Positions 25,527 through 33,886 of a stretch of 36,309 nucleotides of DNA are shown here, one piece after another. Position numbers and translations under genes: made by a program. The notes under the pieces are model-generated. The model made no database searches, was not told where the DNA came from, and was given only the letters and a program-made list of their open reading frames with translations. How positions within the stretch are numbered: the stretch's first letter is position 1; every line of letters starts with the position of its first letter. The stretch spans positions 1 to 36,309 of the forward strand of contig JAIBAN010000083.1 of NCBI GenBank assembly GCA_019695185.1. The letters are read 5' to 3'. Source of the stretch: Blastocatellia bacterium (GTDB taxonomy: Bacteria > Acidobacteriota > Blastocatellia > Chloracidobacteriales > Chloracidobacteriaceae).

Positions 25527-27314
25527 ATGAAACAGTTCCGTGGCCGAATCCTCAGTGCTTTTTTGATGGTTGTCTTGTTTGCAACCTTCACTGCTTACAA
25601 GTCAAGCGCACATATTGAAACCCAAAAACCGCTGAAAGCGGGAGCCGAACACCAGCTTTTGCAGGTTGAAGCTGAACCCGTTCCAGTGGAAGGCAATACC
25701 CACCAGTATGTTGACTTGAGCAGCGACCCATCCATCGGGGTCGCCACTGGGTTTGAAGACAATCAAACAACCAGCACGGTGGAAGGGTTTGAATCCGGCA
25801 CCAAAGGCAGCTATGCCACGGGCACGGTGACCTTGGGAACCGGTTCCTGGACGATGACAGACGCTTTGATTGGCAATCTGGCCAATGACCGCAAGACCGG
25901 AGCCCAGAGCGCCCGGATCCAGAACACCGGAAAACTCACGATGAACTTCAACGTGGCCAGCGCTGGAACGGTGACGATTCAGCATGCCGTCTATGGGGCG
26001 GATGCCGGCAGCACCTGGGACCTGTATTATTCAACGACGAACGGAACCAGTTGGTCCAAAATCGGTTCCACGGTTTCCACCTCCAGCACGAGCCTTCAGA
26101 CGGCTTCCTTCACCGTCAATGTGAGCAGCTCGGTTCGGTTTGAAGTTCGCAAAACAGGCGGTGGCACCAATCGGCTCAATATTGACAACATCACGATCAG
26201 CGGAGCCACCGCCCCGCCTCCGCCGACCTGCACGGCAACAGCGATTACGTTGCCGGCGACGGTGAACGGCAGCCTTGCCAATACGGATTGCAGTGTGTCG
26301 GGTACCGGAAAATTTGCCGATAAATATTCCTTTACCGGAGCCTCCGGTCAACAAGTGACGATCACGCTCAATTCAACCGCTTTCGACTGTTTCCTGTATC
26401 TGGATGGCCCTTCCGGTTTCACGCAATTGACGGATGACGACAGCAATGGCGGGACCAATTCCAAGCTGGTTGTGAATTTGACCTTGGCCGGAACCTATAC
26501 GGTTTCAGCCAGCTCCTATGGTAACGGGGAAGTCGGCAGCTACACCCTGTCTGTGACGGCAAACACGACGACCCCGCCCCCAACGTCAAGCAGCGTTCAT
26601 ATGGCAATGGGCAATCCTTCTGCTGCCACCACGGATGTCAGCGTGATGACCAATTACCTGATGGAAAAACCCCAGTATGCCTTGAGCTACAACAACACCC
26701 GTCGTTGTGCCAACTGGGTGAGCTGGCACCTTGACTCAACCGATATTGGCAGCACTCCGCGCCAGGATGATTTCCGTCCCGACTCAACGCTTCCGGCAGG
26801 GTACTATCAAGTGCCGGGAACGGCATTTGGAACCGGGTACGACCGGGGTCATATGTGTCCTTCGGCTGACCGGACCAGCTCGGTGGCCAATAACAGCGCC
26901 ACCTTCCTGATGACGAACATGATTGCCCAGGCTTCCGACAACAACCAGGGTCCTTGGGCGGCAATGGAAAACGACATCCGCGCATTGCTCAACGGCAGTG
27001 CCAATGAAGCCTACATCATCAGCGGCGGTTCCGGCTCAAAAGGAACGATTTCCGTGAATGGAATGACGATTCCGACCCGGACCTGGAAAATTGTGGTGAT
27101 TCTGCCTGCTGGTACCAACGACGTGTCACGGATCACAACTGCCACTCGCGTGATTGCGGTCAATATGCCAAATGATGCAGGCATCCGCAGCGTGAGCTGG
27201 AAAACTTACCGCGTCAGCGTGGACAGCATCGAAACCCTGACCGGTTATGATTTTCTGTCAAACGTTCCGGCTTCGGTTCAAAGCGTCATCGAAGCACGGG
27301 TGGATAACCTGTAA
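25527..27314 (+). CDS. Secreted DNA/RNA non-specific endonuclease (NUC1 family) with PPC domain
   Basis: The 595-residue protein starts at ATG 25527 with GAGAGGGG just upstream. A signal peptide (MKQFRGRILSAFLMVVLFAT...SSA) is followed by a beta-sandwich domain (about 70-230: WDLYYSTTNGTSWSKIGS, VRFEVRKTGGGTNRLNIDNI). A bacterial pre-peptidase C-terminal-like domain (about 240-350: DKYSFTGASGQQVTITLNS, FLYLDGPSG, GSYTLSV) comes next. The C-terminal nuclease carries the family motif YDRGHMCPSADR (catalytic His near 442) and the metal-ligand Asn region FLMTNMIAQ. NUC1 nucleases cut DNA and RNA with a Mg-bound Asn and a general-base His. The usual DRGHMAPAAD has Cys for Ala here. It is probably extracellular, for nutrient scavenging or degradation of foreign or biofilm nucleic acid. 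The gene stands alone between two terminators. Confidence 0.92.
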   Translation: MKQFRGRILSAFLMVVLFATFTAYKSSAHIETQKPLKAGAEHQLLQVEAEPVPVEGNTHQYVDLSSDPSIGVATGFEDNQTTSTVEGFESGTKGSYATGTVTLGTGSWTMTDALIGNLANDRKTGAQSARIQNTGKLTMNFNVASAGTVTIQHAVYGADAGSTWDLYYSTTNGTSWSKIGSTVSTSSTSLQTASFTVNVSSSVRFEVRKTGGGTNRLNIDNITISGATAPPPPTCTATAITLPATVNGSLANTDCSVSGTGKFADKYSFTGASGQQVTITLNSTAFDCFLYLDGPSGFTQLTDDDSNGGTNSKLVVNLTLAGTYTVSASSYGNGEVGSYTLSVTANTTTPPPTSSSVHMAMGNPSAATTDVSVMTNYLMEKPQYALSYNNTRRCANWVSWHLDSTDIGSTPRQDDFRPDSTLPAGYYQVPGTAFGTGYDRGHMCPSADRTSSVANNSATFLMTNMIAQASDNNQGPWAAMENDIRALLNGSANEAYIISGGSGSKGTISVNGMTIPTRTWKIVVILPAGTNDVSRITTATRVIAVNMPNDAGIRSVSWKTYRVSVDSIETLTGYDFLSNVPASVQSVIEARVDNL

Positions 27315-27336
27315 TCCAACACCATTGGTTGTCATT

Positions 27337-27375
27337 AAAACGGCCTGCCTGAGTAAATTTCAGGCAGGCCGTTTT
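27337..27375. terminator. Bidirectional intrinsic terminator between convergent genes
   Basis: AAAACGGCCTGCCTGA and TCAGGCAGGCCGTTTT form a perfect 16-bp stem with a 7-base loop. The stem has A residues on one side and T residues on the other, so it can act for both strands. It lies 22 bases after the endonuclease stop. The stretch from 27376 to 27590, before the end of the converging kinase gene, shows no supported gene. Confidence 0.9.
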
Positions 27376-27590
27376 GTTGTGAGTCGAGAGGTTTGAGCAG
27401 AACCCGACAGGCTTCTCTTCCAGCCAGGATGCCGATTGGCGGCACCACAAAAGCCGCTGTGGCAATGTGAAAAGCCCAATCAAGGTTTTCTGGTCCGGCG
27501 GATGACAGGGACAATCGGAACGGGCGGCTTTCAATCTGCCTGTTCACACATGGTGCTTGAGATGAAAGGAAATCCCCGGAGTACCGGTTT

Positions 27591-30500
27591 TTACCCTTCA
27601 CCCAGCCTGAGCAGGCTGGTTTGTTCGCGCTGGAAGGCGGTTGCCTGGAGGTCCGGCGGGAGGTCTTCGGACATTTGGGCCAGGATTTCATATCCACGGG
27701 TCAGATATTGGTTGAGTTTTTCCGGTTCTCCCTGGTTTTTTGCAATCACCGCCAGCCCAAAGAGCGCCTGCCAGATGGTCAGCCGGTGACCAATGGTTTC
27801 GGCAATGGCCAGCGCCCGGTCGTACATCCCAACAGCAAACTGTCCCAGTTGGTACCGGATGTCCCCAATTGCAACATAGGCCTGGGCTTCAAGTACGGGA
27901 CGCTGCATGTCGCGCACCAGTGGCAGGGTTTGTTGGAGGGTTTCCAGCGCCAGAGGCAGTTTTCCCTGCCGAGCCGAAAAATAGCCACTGGTAATCAGGG
28001 CCCGTGCCTGGGTTTCGGCATCACCCAGATGAATGGCCAAGCGTTGCGCCTGTTTGATGTATTCACCTGCCAGGGTCACATCGTTAACCAACGTTTGGCT
28101 GGAGGCTGTAAAGCTGCCGGTGGGGAACCGCCCTTTGAACATTTGCACCGCATTTTCCAGGTGCAGCCGCCCCAGGGATGCCAGCAGGGTTGCTTCACTA
28201 AAACGGTAGCCACCGGCCTGACTGCTGTGCAGCGCCGCCCGGAAGAAATCACCGGCATGGCCGTACAATCCCATGTCGAGATACACCAGCCCCAGGACGT
28301 TTTTGGCCTGTTGCAGACTGAAAATTTCCCGTTGGCCGCGTTCGCGCTGGCTGAGACTGATGGATTGTTTGGCAGTGTGCAGAGCCTGGGCAAACTTTCC
28401 CTGGGCGTGATAGGTCGCTGCCAGCCCGCACAAAGCCTGGGCTTCGGCATTGGAATTATGTTGTTCGCGGGCTCGTTCCAGGGCCTGGGAAAATTGGTCC
28501 ACGGCTGTCTGATAACGGCCAATCCGCTGGTTGAGGCTGCCAAGCAGGAGCAAGGCCACAATGATGCCACCGGTATCTTCCACCTGGAGGAGGACTGCGA
28601 GCCCCTGATAGCCGGCATTCAGGGCCGAGGTCGTGTCACCCTGGTCTTCGTAGAGTCTCCCCCGTGCCACCGCCGTTTGGGCCAACAGATCGTCGGCTCC
28701 AAGTTTTTCCGCCGTATCGTGGGCTTCGGCGACCTGGGTGGCGGCCAAATCCAGCATGCCCAGGGATTCAAACAGCGTGCTGTAATCCAAATGAAACCGG
28801 ACCTGCTGGCGGGCGTCCTCAACTGACAGGGAAGCAACCCCGCCTTTCCCATTCTCTCCACGCCAATCGGATTGCTCCATTTTTTTGATGGACTGATAGG
28901 CAATTTCATACAGCCGTTGGGCGTGCAGCAACGCCAGTGCATTTTTACTTCGCTGCGCGACCCGACCGGCCCGGAGGGCAGTTGCACAGGCCAAGCTCCA
29001 GTTTTCTGAGGCAAAAGCATGCCCGGCCAGATGACCCAGCCAAAACTGGCGGTCGGCATATTGGGTGGCAATCGTATCAGTCAGCGTTTTGTGGAGGTGC
29101 CGTTTGCGTCGCTGGCTCAGGTTTTCGCTCAAAACCCGGCGCACCATGACCTGCTTGAACCGATAACCGTCCTGAACGGAATCATCCTCACTCAGCAATC
29201 CTCGTTCAATGCCAAATTCAAGGATATCCAGCAGCTTCTTTTCAGTCAGCTCGGTTATCCGGGAAAGCAGTTCAAAGGAAAAGACCTCGCCAATCAGTGC
29301 AGCCTGCGAATACACCGTAACAGTTTCCGGTTCCATCTGGGACAACAGGTTTTCCACCTGTTCCTGGACCGGCAGGGGCACCGGCAACGGCTCGGTTCCC
29401 CCCAGTTGCCAACCGGACCGGTTCCAGCTAATCCGCCCTTCGCCGAGGAGTGCCGCCACCAGTTCGGCACAGTGAAACGCATTGCCACCCGTTTCGGAAT
29501 ACAACCGGTGGACCAGCAGTTCGGCCACTGAAGCTCCATCCAGTTGGGTTTCAATGAAGGTACGGGTTTCCGTCAGGGTAAATGGCGGCAGGGTCAGGGT
29601 CTCGCCGGGAAACTGGCGCTGGGTTCGGCGCAGCCAGAGCCGGACGGGATGGTCTGTGATTTCGATGTCAGGTTGGCGAAAGGCACAAAGCACAAAGACC
29701 CGTTCCTGCATGGAGCTGCGCAACAGGTAGGAAATGAACTCCAGTGTGACCGGAGAGGCCCATTGCAGGTCATCAAGGCAGAGCATAACCGGTCGGAGCC
29801 GCGCCAGCAGGCAATAAATCCGGGTCAGATACTCAAACTGCTCGACTTTTTGGGTTTCGGCAGTACCGGGCCGGAAGCCTGCAGCCCGTGCCAGAATGGT
29901 TCCTGAATCCGCATTCGAGCCCAGAAAATCCGAGTGAATCCGGTCACCCAGTGTGCCAAACGTGAGCGGAATGTTTTCCGGATTTTCCTCAGCCAGATTT
30001 TTGAGCACGCCGTTGAGATGGTCCACCAACACACGCAACGGCTCCTCACCCCCGATTTCCTGAAAACATCCGGTCAAAAAAAAGACGTCCTTGGCAATGA
30101 ACTGTTCATGAATGTATTCGAGGAACCGGGTTTTCCCAACACCAGGTTCCCCTAAAATCCAGGCTGGATAGGAAGCCCCATGCACGTTTTTGTAAAATGC
30201 GGTCCGGATTTTCTCAAACTCGGTGGTCCGTCCGACAAAGCGGCGCAACTGACTGGTGGTCACGCATTCCTCAACACTGCTCAGGCGTGGGGCCACTTCC
30301 TGAGTCATACCGGTTGTGGGGGCAGACAGGTCCGGTGTCTTTTTGGAATCAAGCTGGTCCAGGTCTTCACCGATAATCAACAAATCGCGGTCGTTTTTCC
30401 GTGCCCGCAGCAGGCGTTGCAGCGCAATCGGCAACAGACCTTCAGCCACATCACCTGGTCCATAGAGCGCTCCGCCGCCAGTCACAACCAGATGGGCCGA

Positions 30501-32009
30501 CCCGCCTAAAATCGGATGGGCCTGCACAGCTCGATGGAATTCAAGAATTTTTTTGCGGGCGGTGTTTGTCAACCGCAGTTTGGTGCTGCGTGGTTCGCGG
30601 CTGGGGCGGGGGGCTGAGTCCTGGGTGGTTAGGGCCACCAGCCACCGTGATTCACTATAGCGGCCCAGCAGGGTTGAAGTTCCGAAAATACGGCGCAGGA
30701 GCTGTCCCGTATAGCGCAGCGCATGTTCCACGTCTTCAACTCTGGCTTTCGTGCGCCAGGCTTCCCAGCCCACCAGTTCAAGCATAACCAGGCAGCCTTG
30801 GGGCAGGTCAGGGGAAAGGGCAGGCTTGGCAATCATGGCTTCCTGCAACCGGCGGCAAAAAGCGGCCCGGAGGAAGCACCCACTCAGAGTTTCACGTTCG
30901 TCCAGTTCCCAGGCATTGGGAATATCAACCAGCGTGGCCACCAGGGTCGGGGCATTACGGGCTGAATAGGCGTGCATTTGTGCTGCCACAGCCGGATTGA
31001 CTGCCTGGGTCGTTGCCTCGTCAAGCGGTTCCATGAGGGTGGGCTGGGAAAACCGGTCCTGCCGGTCCACGGACCATTTGCGGCAAATGGATTCCAATTC
31101 TTCGAGGGCTTCAATCATGCCTGATGGACGGCCATCGGGAATTTTGGACAACAGGCGTAACAGAAACGCTTCAACCGAAGCCGGCAACTCCGGACGCAGG
31201 CGGCGCAAATAGGGCGGATGCTCGGAAATCTGTTGGAGCAGAACTCCTGAAACCGTCGGCGCTTCAAAGGGAAGCGTTCCGGTCAATAATTCAAAGAGCA
31301 CCACTCCAAAACTGTAAACGTCCGTCCGACCATCCGCCTGATGGCCCAGGCATTGCTCCGGAGACATGTATTCCGGCGTTCCCACCACCCAGCCGCCGGA
31401 GTTTAACTGGCCTTCAATCGGTTCCACCCGGTCAAGCTTGGCCATTCCAAAATCAACCACTTTCACGATTTCTCCTCCGTCCTGGGGACGATGGAGGAGG
31501 ATATTCGAGGGCTTCAAATCCCGGTGAATCAGACCCCGTGAATGGGCTGCCGCCAAGGCCAGAGCGACCGGGCGGAGCAGAATCAGGGTTCGTTCCAGGG
31601 AAAAAGGTCCATGAGCAGTCAATTCCTGAGCCAGACTGGGACCTTCGAGCAGTTCCATTTCAAGATAGGAAACCCCCTCAGTTGTCATGCCGTGTGAGTG
31701 AATGGTGACAATATGGGGATGGGAAACCAGCGCTGCCAGTTGGGCTTCGCGTTGCATGCGCTCGATTTCCGTTTGGGGAGCGTTGCTCTGGTGCCGCACT
31801 TTGACTGCCACCAGGGTTGCATCCGCCAGCCGTTTGGCCCGATAGACACTGCCCAGGCTGCCACTGCCCAAGTGTTCCAGCAGTTCGAATTTGTCATCCA
31901 GCCGGGTTCCCACCGGGAGCGCTGCCGGAACATGCTCCAGGCGGCGTCCATCAGCAGGGCAGACCGTGACATCAGCAGGATATTCGGTTTGGCAATAAGG
32001 GCAGCGCAT
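27591..32009 (-). CDS. Zn-ribbon Ser/Thr kinase - degenerate GGDEF - AAA ATPase - TPR signalling protein
   Basis: The start is placed at ATG 32009, where a zinc ribbon begins (MRCPYCQTEYPADVTVCPAD), giving 1472 residues; the frame runs open to 32102. The Hanks-type kinase (about 41-305) is complete: GSGSLGSVYRAK, VAVK, HRDLKPSN, DFG, GTPEYMSPEQ. Residues about 405-545 have the outline of a GGDEF domain (CLVMLELVGWEAW, then GRYSESRWLVAL where RYGGDEF-AVLL would be, then VTGGGALYG and LLRARKNDRDLLII) but lack the GG(D/E)EF signature. A GVGKT-type ATPase follows (FVGRTTEFEKIR, GEPGVGKT near 623, VMLCLDDLQWAS near 746), resembling the AAA modules of MalT/PknK-like regulators. The C-terminal part from about 960 consists of TPR-like helices. 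It is probably a cytoplasmic signal integrator. No partner gene is adjacent. Confidence 0.9.
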   Translation of the reverse strand: MRCPYCQTEYPADVTVCPADGRRLEHVPAALPVGTRLDDKFELLEHLGSGSLGSVYRAKRLADATLVAVKVRHQSNAPQTEIERMQREAQLAALVSHPHIVTIHSHGMTTEGVSYLEMELLEGPSLAQELTAHGPFSLERTLILLRPVALALAAAHSRGLIHRDLKPSNILLHRPQDGGEIVKVVDFGMAKLDRVEPIEGQLNSGGWVVGTPEYMSPEQCLGHQADGRTDVYSFGVVLFELLTGTLPFEAPTVSGVLLQQISEHPPYLRRLRPELPASVEAFLLRLLSKIPDGRPSGMIEALEELESICRKWSVDRQDRFSQPTLMEPLDEATTQAVNPAVAAQMHAYSARNAPTLVATLVDIPNAWELDERETLSGCFLRAAFCRRLQEAMIAKPALSPDLPQGCLVMLELVGWEAWRTKARVEDVEHALRYTGQLLRRIFGTSTLLGRYSESRWLVALTTQDSAPRPSREPRSTKLRLTNTARKKILEFHRAVQAHPILGGSAHLVVTGGGALYGPGDVAEGLLPIALQRLLRARKNDRDLLIIGEDLDQLDSKKTPDLSAPTTGMTQEVAPRLSSVEECVTTSQLRRFVGRTTEFEKIRTAFYKNVHGASYPAWILGEPGVGKTRFLEYIHEQFIAKDVFFLTGCFQEIGGEEPLRVLVDHLNGVLKNLAEENPENIPLTFGTLGDRIHSDFLGSNADSGTILARAAGFRPGTAETQKVEQFEYLTRIYCLLARLRPVMLCLDDLQWASPVTLEFISYLLRSSMQERVFVLCAFRQPDIEITDHPVRLWLRRTQRQFPGETLTLPPFTLTETRTFIETQLDGASVAELLVHRLYSETGGNAFHCAELVAALLGEGRISWNRSGWQLGGTEPLPVPLPVQEQVENLLSQMEPETVTVYSQAALIGEVFSFELLSRITELTEKKLLDILEFGIERGLLSEDDSVQDGYRFKQVMVRRVLSENLSQRRKRHLHKTLTDTIATQYADRQFWLGHLAGHAFASENWSLACATALRAGRVAQRSKNALALLHAQRLYEIAYQSIKKMEQSDWRGENGKGGVASLSVEDARQQVRFHLDYSTLFESLGMLDLAATQVAEAHDTAEKLGADDLLAQTAVARGRLYEDQGDTTSALNAGYQGLAVLLQVEDTGGIIVALLLLGSLNQRIGRYQTAVDQFSQALERAREQHNSNAEAQALCGLAATYHAQGKFAQALHTAKQSISLSQRERGQREIFSLQQAKNVLGLVYLDMGLYGHAGDFFRAALHSSQAGGYRFSEATLLASLGRLHLENAVQMFKGRFPTGSFTASSQTLVNDVTLAGEYIKQAQRLAIHLGDAETQARALITSGYFSARQGKLPLALETLQQTLPLVRDMQRPVLEAQAYVAIGDIRYQLGQFAVGMYDRALAIAETIGHRLTIWQALFGLAVIAKNQGEPEKLNQYLTRGYEILAQMSEDLPPDLQATAFQREQTSLLRLGEG

Positions 32010-32111
32010 GGATTTGGGTAAAACCGTCTGCAACTGAAGCAAATTCACTGTCAGCAGGAATTGAGGAGCGTCCCATACTAGCAAAATGTGTGGTGGGAGC
32101 AAATTTTTATG

Positions 32112-32139
32112 TTGACAAATTTTTTTCAGCCGCTATTAT
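32112..32139 (+). promoter_or_regulatory. Sigma-70 promoter of the initiator tRNA gene
   Basis: A perfect -35 box TTGACA (32112-32117) is followed after 16 bp by TATTAT (32134-32139). The 5' end of the mature tRNA lies 17 bases past the -10 box. The promoter points away from the kinase gene, whose start codon is about 100 bp to the left. Confidence 0.88.
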
Positions 32140-32155
32140 GGCCACCTTTCAGTGA

Positions 32156-32232
<77 letters not shown>

Positions 32233-32241
32233 ATTCTGATA

Positions 32242-32277
32242 AACACAAAAGCCGCCTGCAAGGGCGGCTTTTGTGTT
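32242..32277. terminator. Bidirectional terminator between tRNA-fMet and the WbqC gene
   Basis: AACACAAAAGCCGCC and GGCGGCTTTTGTGTT form a perfect 15-bp stem around a 6-base loop. The stem's A-tract and T-tract make it suitable for both strands. It lies nine bases after the tRNA and 21 bases beyond the stop codon of the convergent WbqC gene. Confidence 0.92.
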
Positions 32278-32297
32278 GTGTCCATTCAGAAAACTGC

Positions 32298-32987
32298 TTA
32301 TTTGCGCAGCATTCCCAGGCTTTCCGGGCCACAGTTCAAGAGCAAATCCAGAATACACATAAAGGGCAGGAAATCTCCGCCTTGTTGTTGGTAGGTTGGA
32401 TGGACATAGTTTTGCCATTCAACCGAAATGCCAACGGCTGCAAAGAGTGATTCATCCAGATAATCCTGGGCTGCGTTACCACTCAGATAGGAGGTTGCTC
32501 CCAATTCCCGGCAGATGGCGACCAGTCGGGCCGTGCTTTCTCCAGTGGCAGTCAGCGTTGAGGAAAACACCATTGGAGTGGCGATGCCCAGCCATTCGGC
32601 ACACCGGCGCGTAATGGAGACATCCAAATCCACCAGGCGAGCGGGCCGGGCTTCAAGCAGGGCTTCGAGTTCTCCGAAATAGGTTTTGAAAAACGGCGCT
32701 TTGCCGTAATGGGCTTTGATAGCTCCCAGGTGTTTGCGGACCCAGTTTTGCTCGTAGTCAACTTCGATTTCGTGAATCAGGGAGTGATAGTTTCCCCGGT
32801 TTTTGACCGGCACGGAAAGCCATTGCCAGCCTTCGCCAACACCAGGGGTTTTGATACGGTTGCGGCTGCGCCAGTCGCGGCGGGTGAACTGCACATCGTC
32901 ATACAGGACAAAGGTATCCACCCGGGCCAGTTGGTCGAAAAAACCAAGCCAGGGCAGGTATCCGGGTTGGAGGATGGCGACTTTCAT
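32298..32987 (-). CDS. WbqC-family protein
   Basis: This 229-residue protein matches the normal WbqC length and has the family's conserved N-terminus (MKVAILQPGYLPWLGFFDQL), FVLYDDVQFTRRDWRSRNRI, WLSVPVKNRG and, near the C-terminus, VEWQNYVHPTYQQQGGDFLP and CILDLLLNCG. WbqC proteins are found in O-antigen and other surface-glycan loci. Their reaction is not firmly established, though a role in modifying amino sugars has been suggested. Here the neighbours are a methyltransferase and pgsA, not a glycan cluster. There is no Shine-Dalgarno sequence: the CCCTGAA heptamer array ends five bases before the ATG. Confidence 0.88.
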   Translation of the reverse strand: MKVAILQPGYLPWLGFFDQLARVDTFVLYDDVQFTRRDWRSRNRIKTPGVGEGWQWLSVPVKNRGNYHSLIHEIEVDYEQNWVRKHLGAIKAHYGKAPFFKTYFGELEALLEARPARLVDLDVSITRRCAEWLGIATPMVFSSTLTATGESTARLVAICRELGATSYLSGNAAQDYLDESLFAAVGISVEWQNYVHPTYQQQGGDFLPFMCILDLLLNCGPESLGMLRK

Positions 32988-32991
32988 TTGA

Positions 32992-33116
32992 GGGTTCAGG
33001 GTTCAGGGTTCAGGGTTCAGGGTTCAGGGTTGGGAATACCAGAATTTTGGGCTGGGACTTGGGTTTTGATTCAATTTTCAATTTTTAATGTGAAAGACCC
33101 TAAACCCTAAACCCTA
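32992..33116. repeat. Inverted heptamer arrays between methyltransferase and WbqC genes
   Basis: The left arm (32992-33033) has five GGGTTCA units and a GGGTTGG variant. The right arm (33097-33116) is ACCCTAA, ACCCTAA, ACCCTAT. On the minus-strand transcript the array begins with the TAG stop codon of the methyltransferase (TAGGGTT repeated) and ends five bases before the WbqC start. The units differ at one position; in RNA that position can form a G-U pair, so the arms could still fold together over about 20 bp. The 63-bp spacer is unrecognised. Confidence 0.92.
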
Positions 33117-33731
33117 TTTGTAAAGGTACACCGCAAATTCATAGAGCGGGTAATCGTGCCGCAGGGTCACACGGCGGGTCAGATTGTGGCGGCAATGGTC
33201 GAAAATCCGGCTGGGATTGGCGTAAAACAGACGGTCGATTTTGAAATCCACCAGGTCGGTCATCATGTTGAACGCCACACCACGTTTGGCCATGCGGAAC
33301 ATGCGTTCAATCAGACTCAGTGCAAATTCTTCCCACACCTCGTCGCTGTTTTCAGCCTTGAGGTGGAAAACCCCACAACAGACCAGATAGTCGTATTGGG
33401 GCAAGTCCTCGACGGGGAGTTCCAAAATATCACGGTTGAAAAATTCGGCTTCCGGGTGTCGTTTCCGGGCCTGTTCAATCATTCCAGGCGCAATATCCGA
33501 ACCGGAATAGATGGCGGAAATTCCTCGTTCCACCAGGAAATCACGAAAATGGCCAAGTCCGCAGCCAACATCGTGGACTGTGGCACCTTGCAGGTCGGCA
33601 ATTTGCGAAAGCACCTGAAACCGTTGGAATTGTGATTCCGGGCCGTTGTAATCAACACCTTTGGCCGAATCTCCATGTTCGGCCAGACAGCGTTCAAAGT
33701 AGGTAATAACGTTTTGTTTGAGTGAAGTCAT
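33114..33731 (-). CDS. Class I SAM-dependent methyltransferase
   Basis: The 205-residue protein has motif I as VHDVGCGLGHFRDFL (about 52-66) and motif II/acidic region as AIYSGSDIAPGMIEQARKRH. The region EAEFFNRDILELP follows, then YDYLVCCGVFHLKA (motif IV position) and a C-terminal half with FNMMTDLVDFKIDRLFYANP. This is a standard Rossmann methyltransferase of the Methyltransf_25/11 type; the substrate cannot be told. The C-terminus ends YLYK at a TAG that is itself the first three bases of a TAGGGTT array. Upstream, the TTGAGAA-type array comes within six bases of the ATG and no SD is present. Confidence 0.87.
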   Translation of the reverse strand: MTSLKQNVITYFERCLAEHGDSAKGVDYNGPESQFQRFQVLSQIADLQGATVHDVGCGLGHFRDFLVERGISAIYSGSDIAPGMIEQARKRHPEAEFFNRDILELPVEDLPQYDYLVCCGVFHLKAENSDEVWEEFALSLIERMFRMAKRGVAFNMMTDLVDFKIDRLFYANPSRIFDHCRHNLTRRVTLRHDYPLYEFAVYLYK

Positions 33732-33736
33732 AAGTT

Positions 33737-33886
33737 GAATCGAGAATTGAGAATTGAGAATTGAGAATTGAGAATTGAGGAAAAATCCGTTCGAAAGTCA
33801 AGGAACGATTTGATTGGCATAACAATCCAAACTCCCTGAAGAAGGTTTCAAATTCTCAATTCTCAATTCTCAATTCTCAATTCTCA
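33737..33886. repeat. Inverted heptamer arrays (GAATTGA / TCAATTC) between pgsA and the methyltransferase gene
   Basis: The left arm (33737-33778) has one GAATCGA and five perfect GAATTGA units. The right arm (33851-33886) has four TCAATTC units with partial ends. The arms are exact reverse complements over more than 30 bases, around a 72-bp unrecognised spacer. The TGA stop codon of pgsA is the last three bases of the right arm on the plus strand (33884-33886), so on the coding strand the array starts with the stop codon. Confidence 0.93.

Noticed and set aside
27335..27697. Minus-strand 120-codon frame after the kinase gene
   Set aside because: It overlaps the kinase C-terminus in another frame and its end runs through the bidirectional terminator stem. 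No family was recognised.
33097..33116. CCCTAAA repeats identical to the plant telomere unit
   Set aside because: Only about three units lie between two bacterial genes, and they belong to the local series of GGGTTNA variants. No sign of eukaryotic sequence or a replicon end.
32992..33886. Classical MITE or insertion sequence
   Set aside because: Arm sequences differ between loci, no target-site duplication is visible and no transposase is in the window, so a standard MITE label is not supported.
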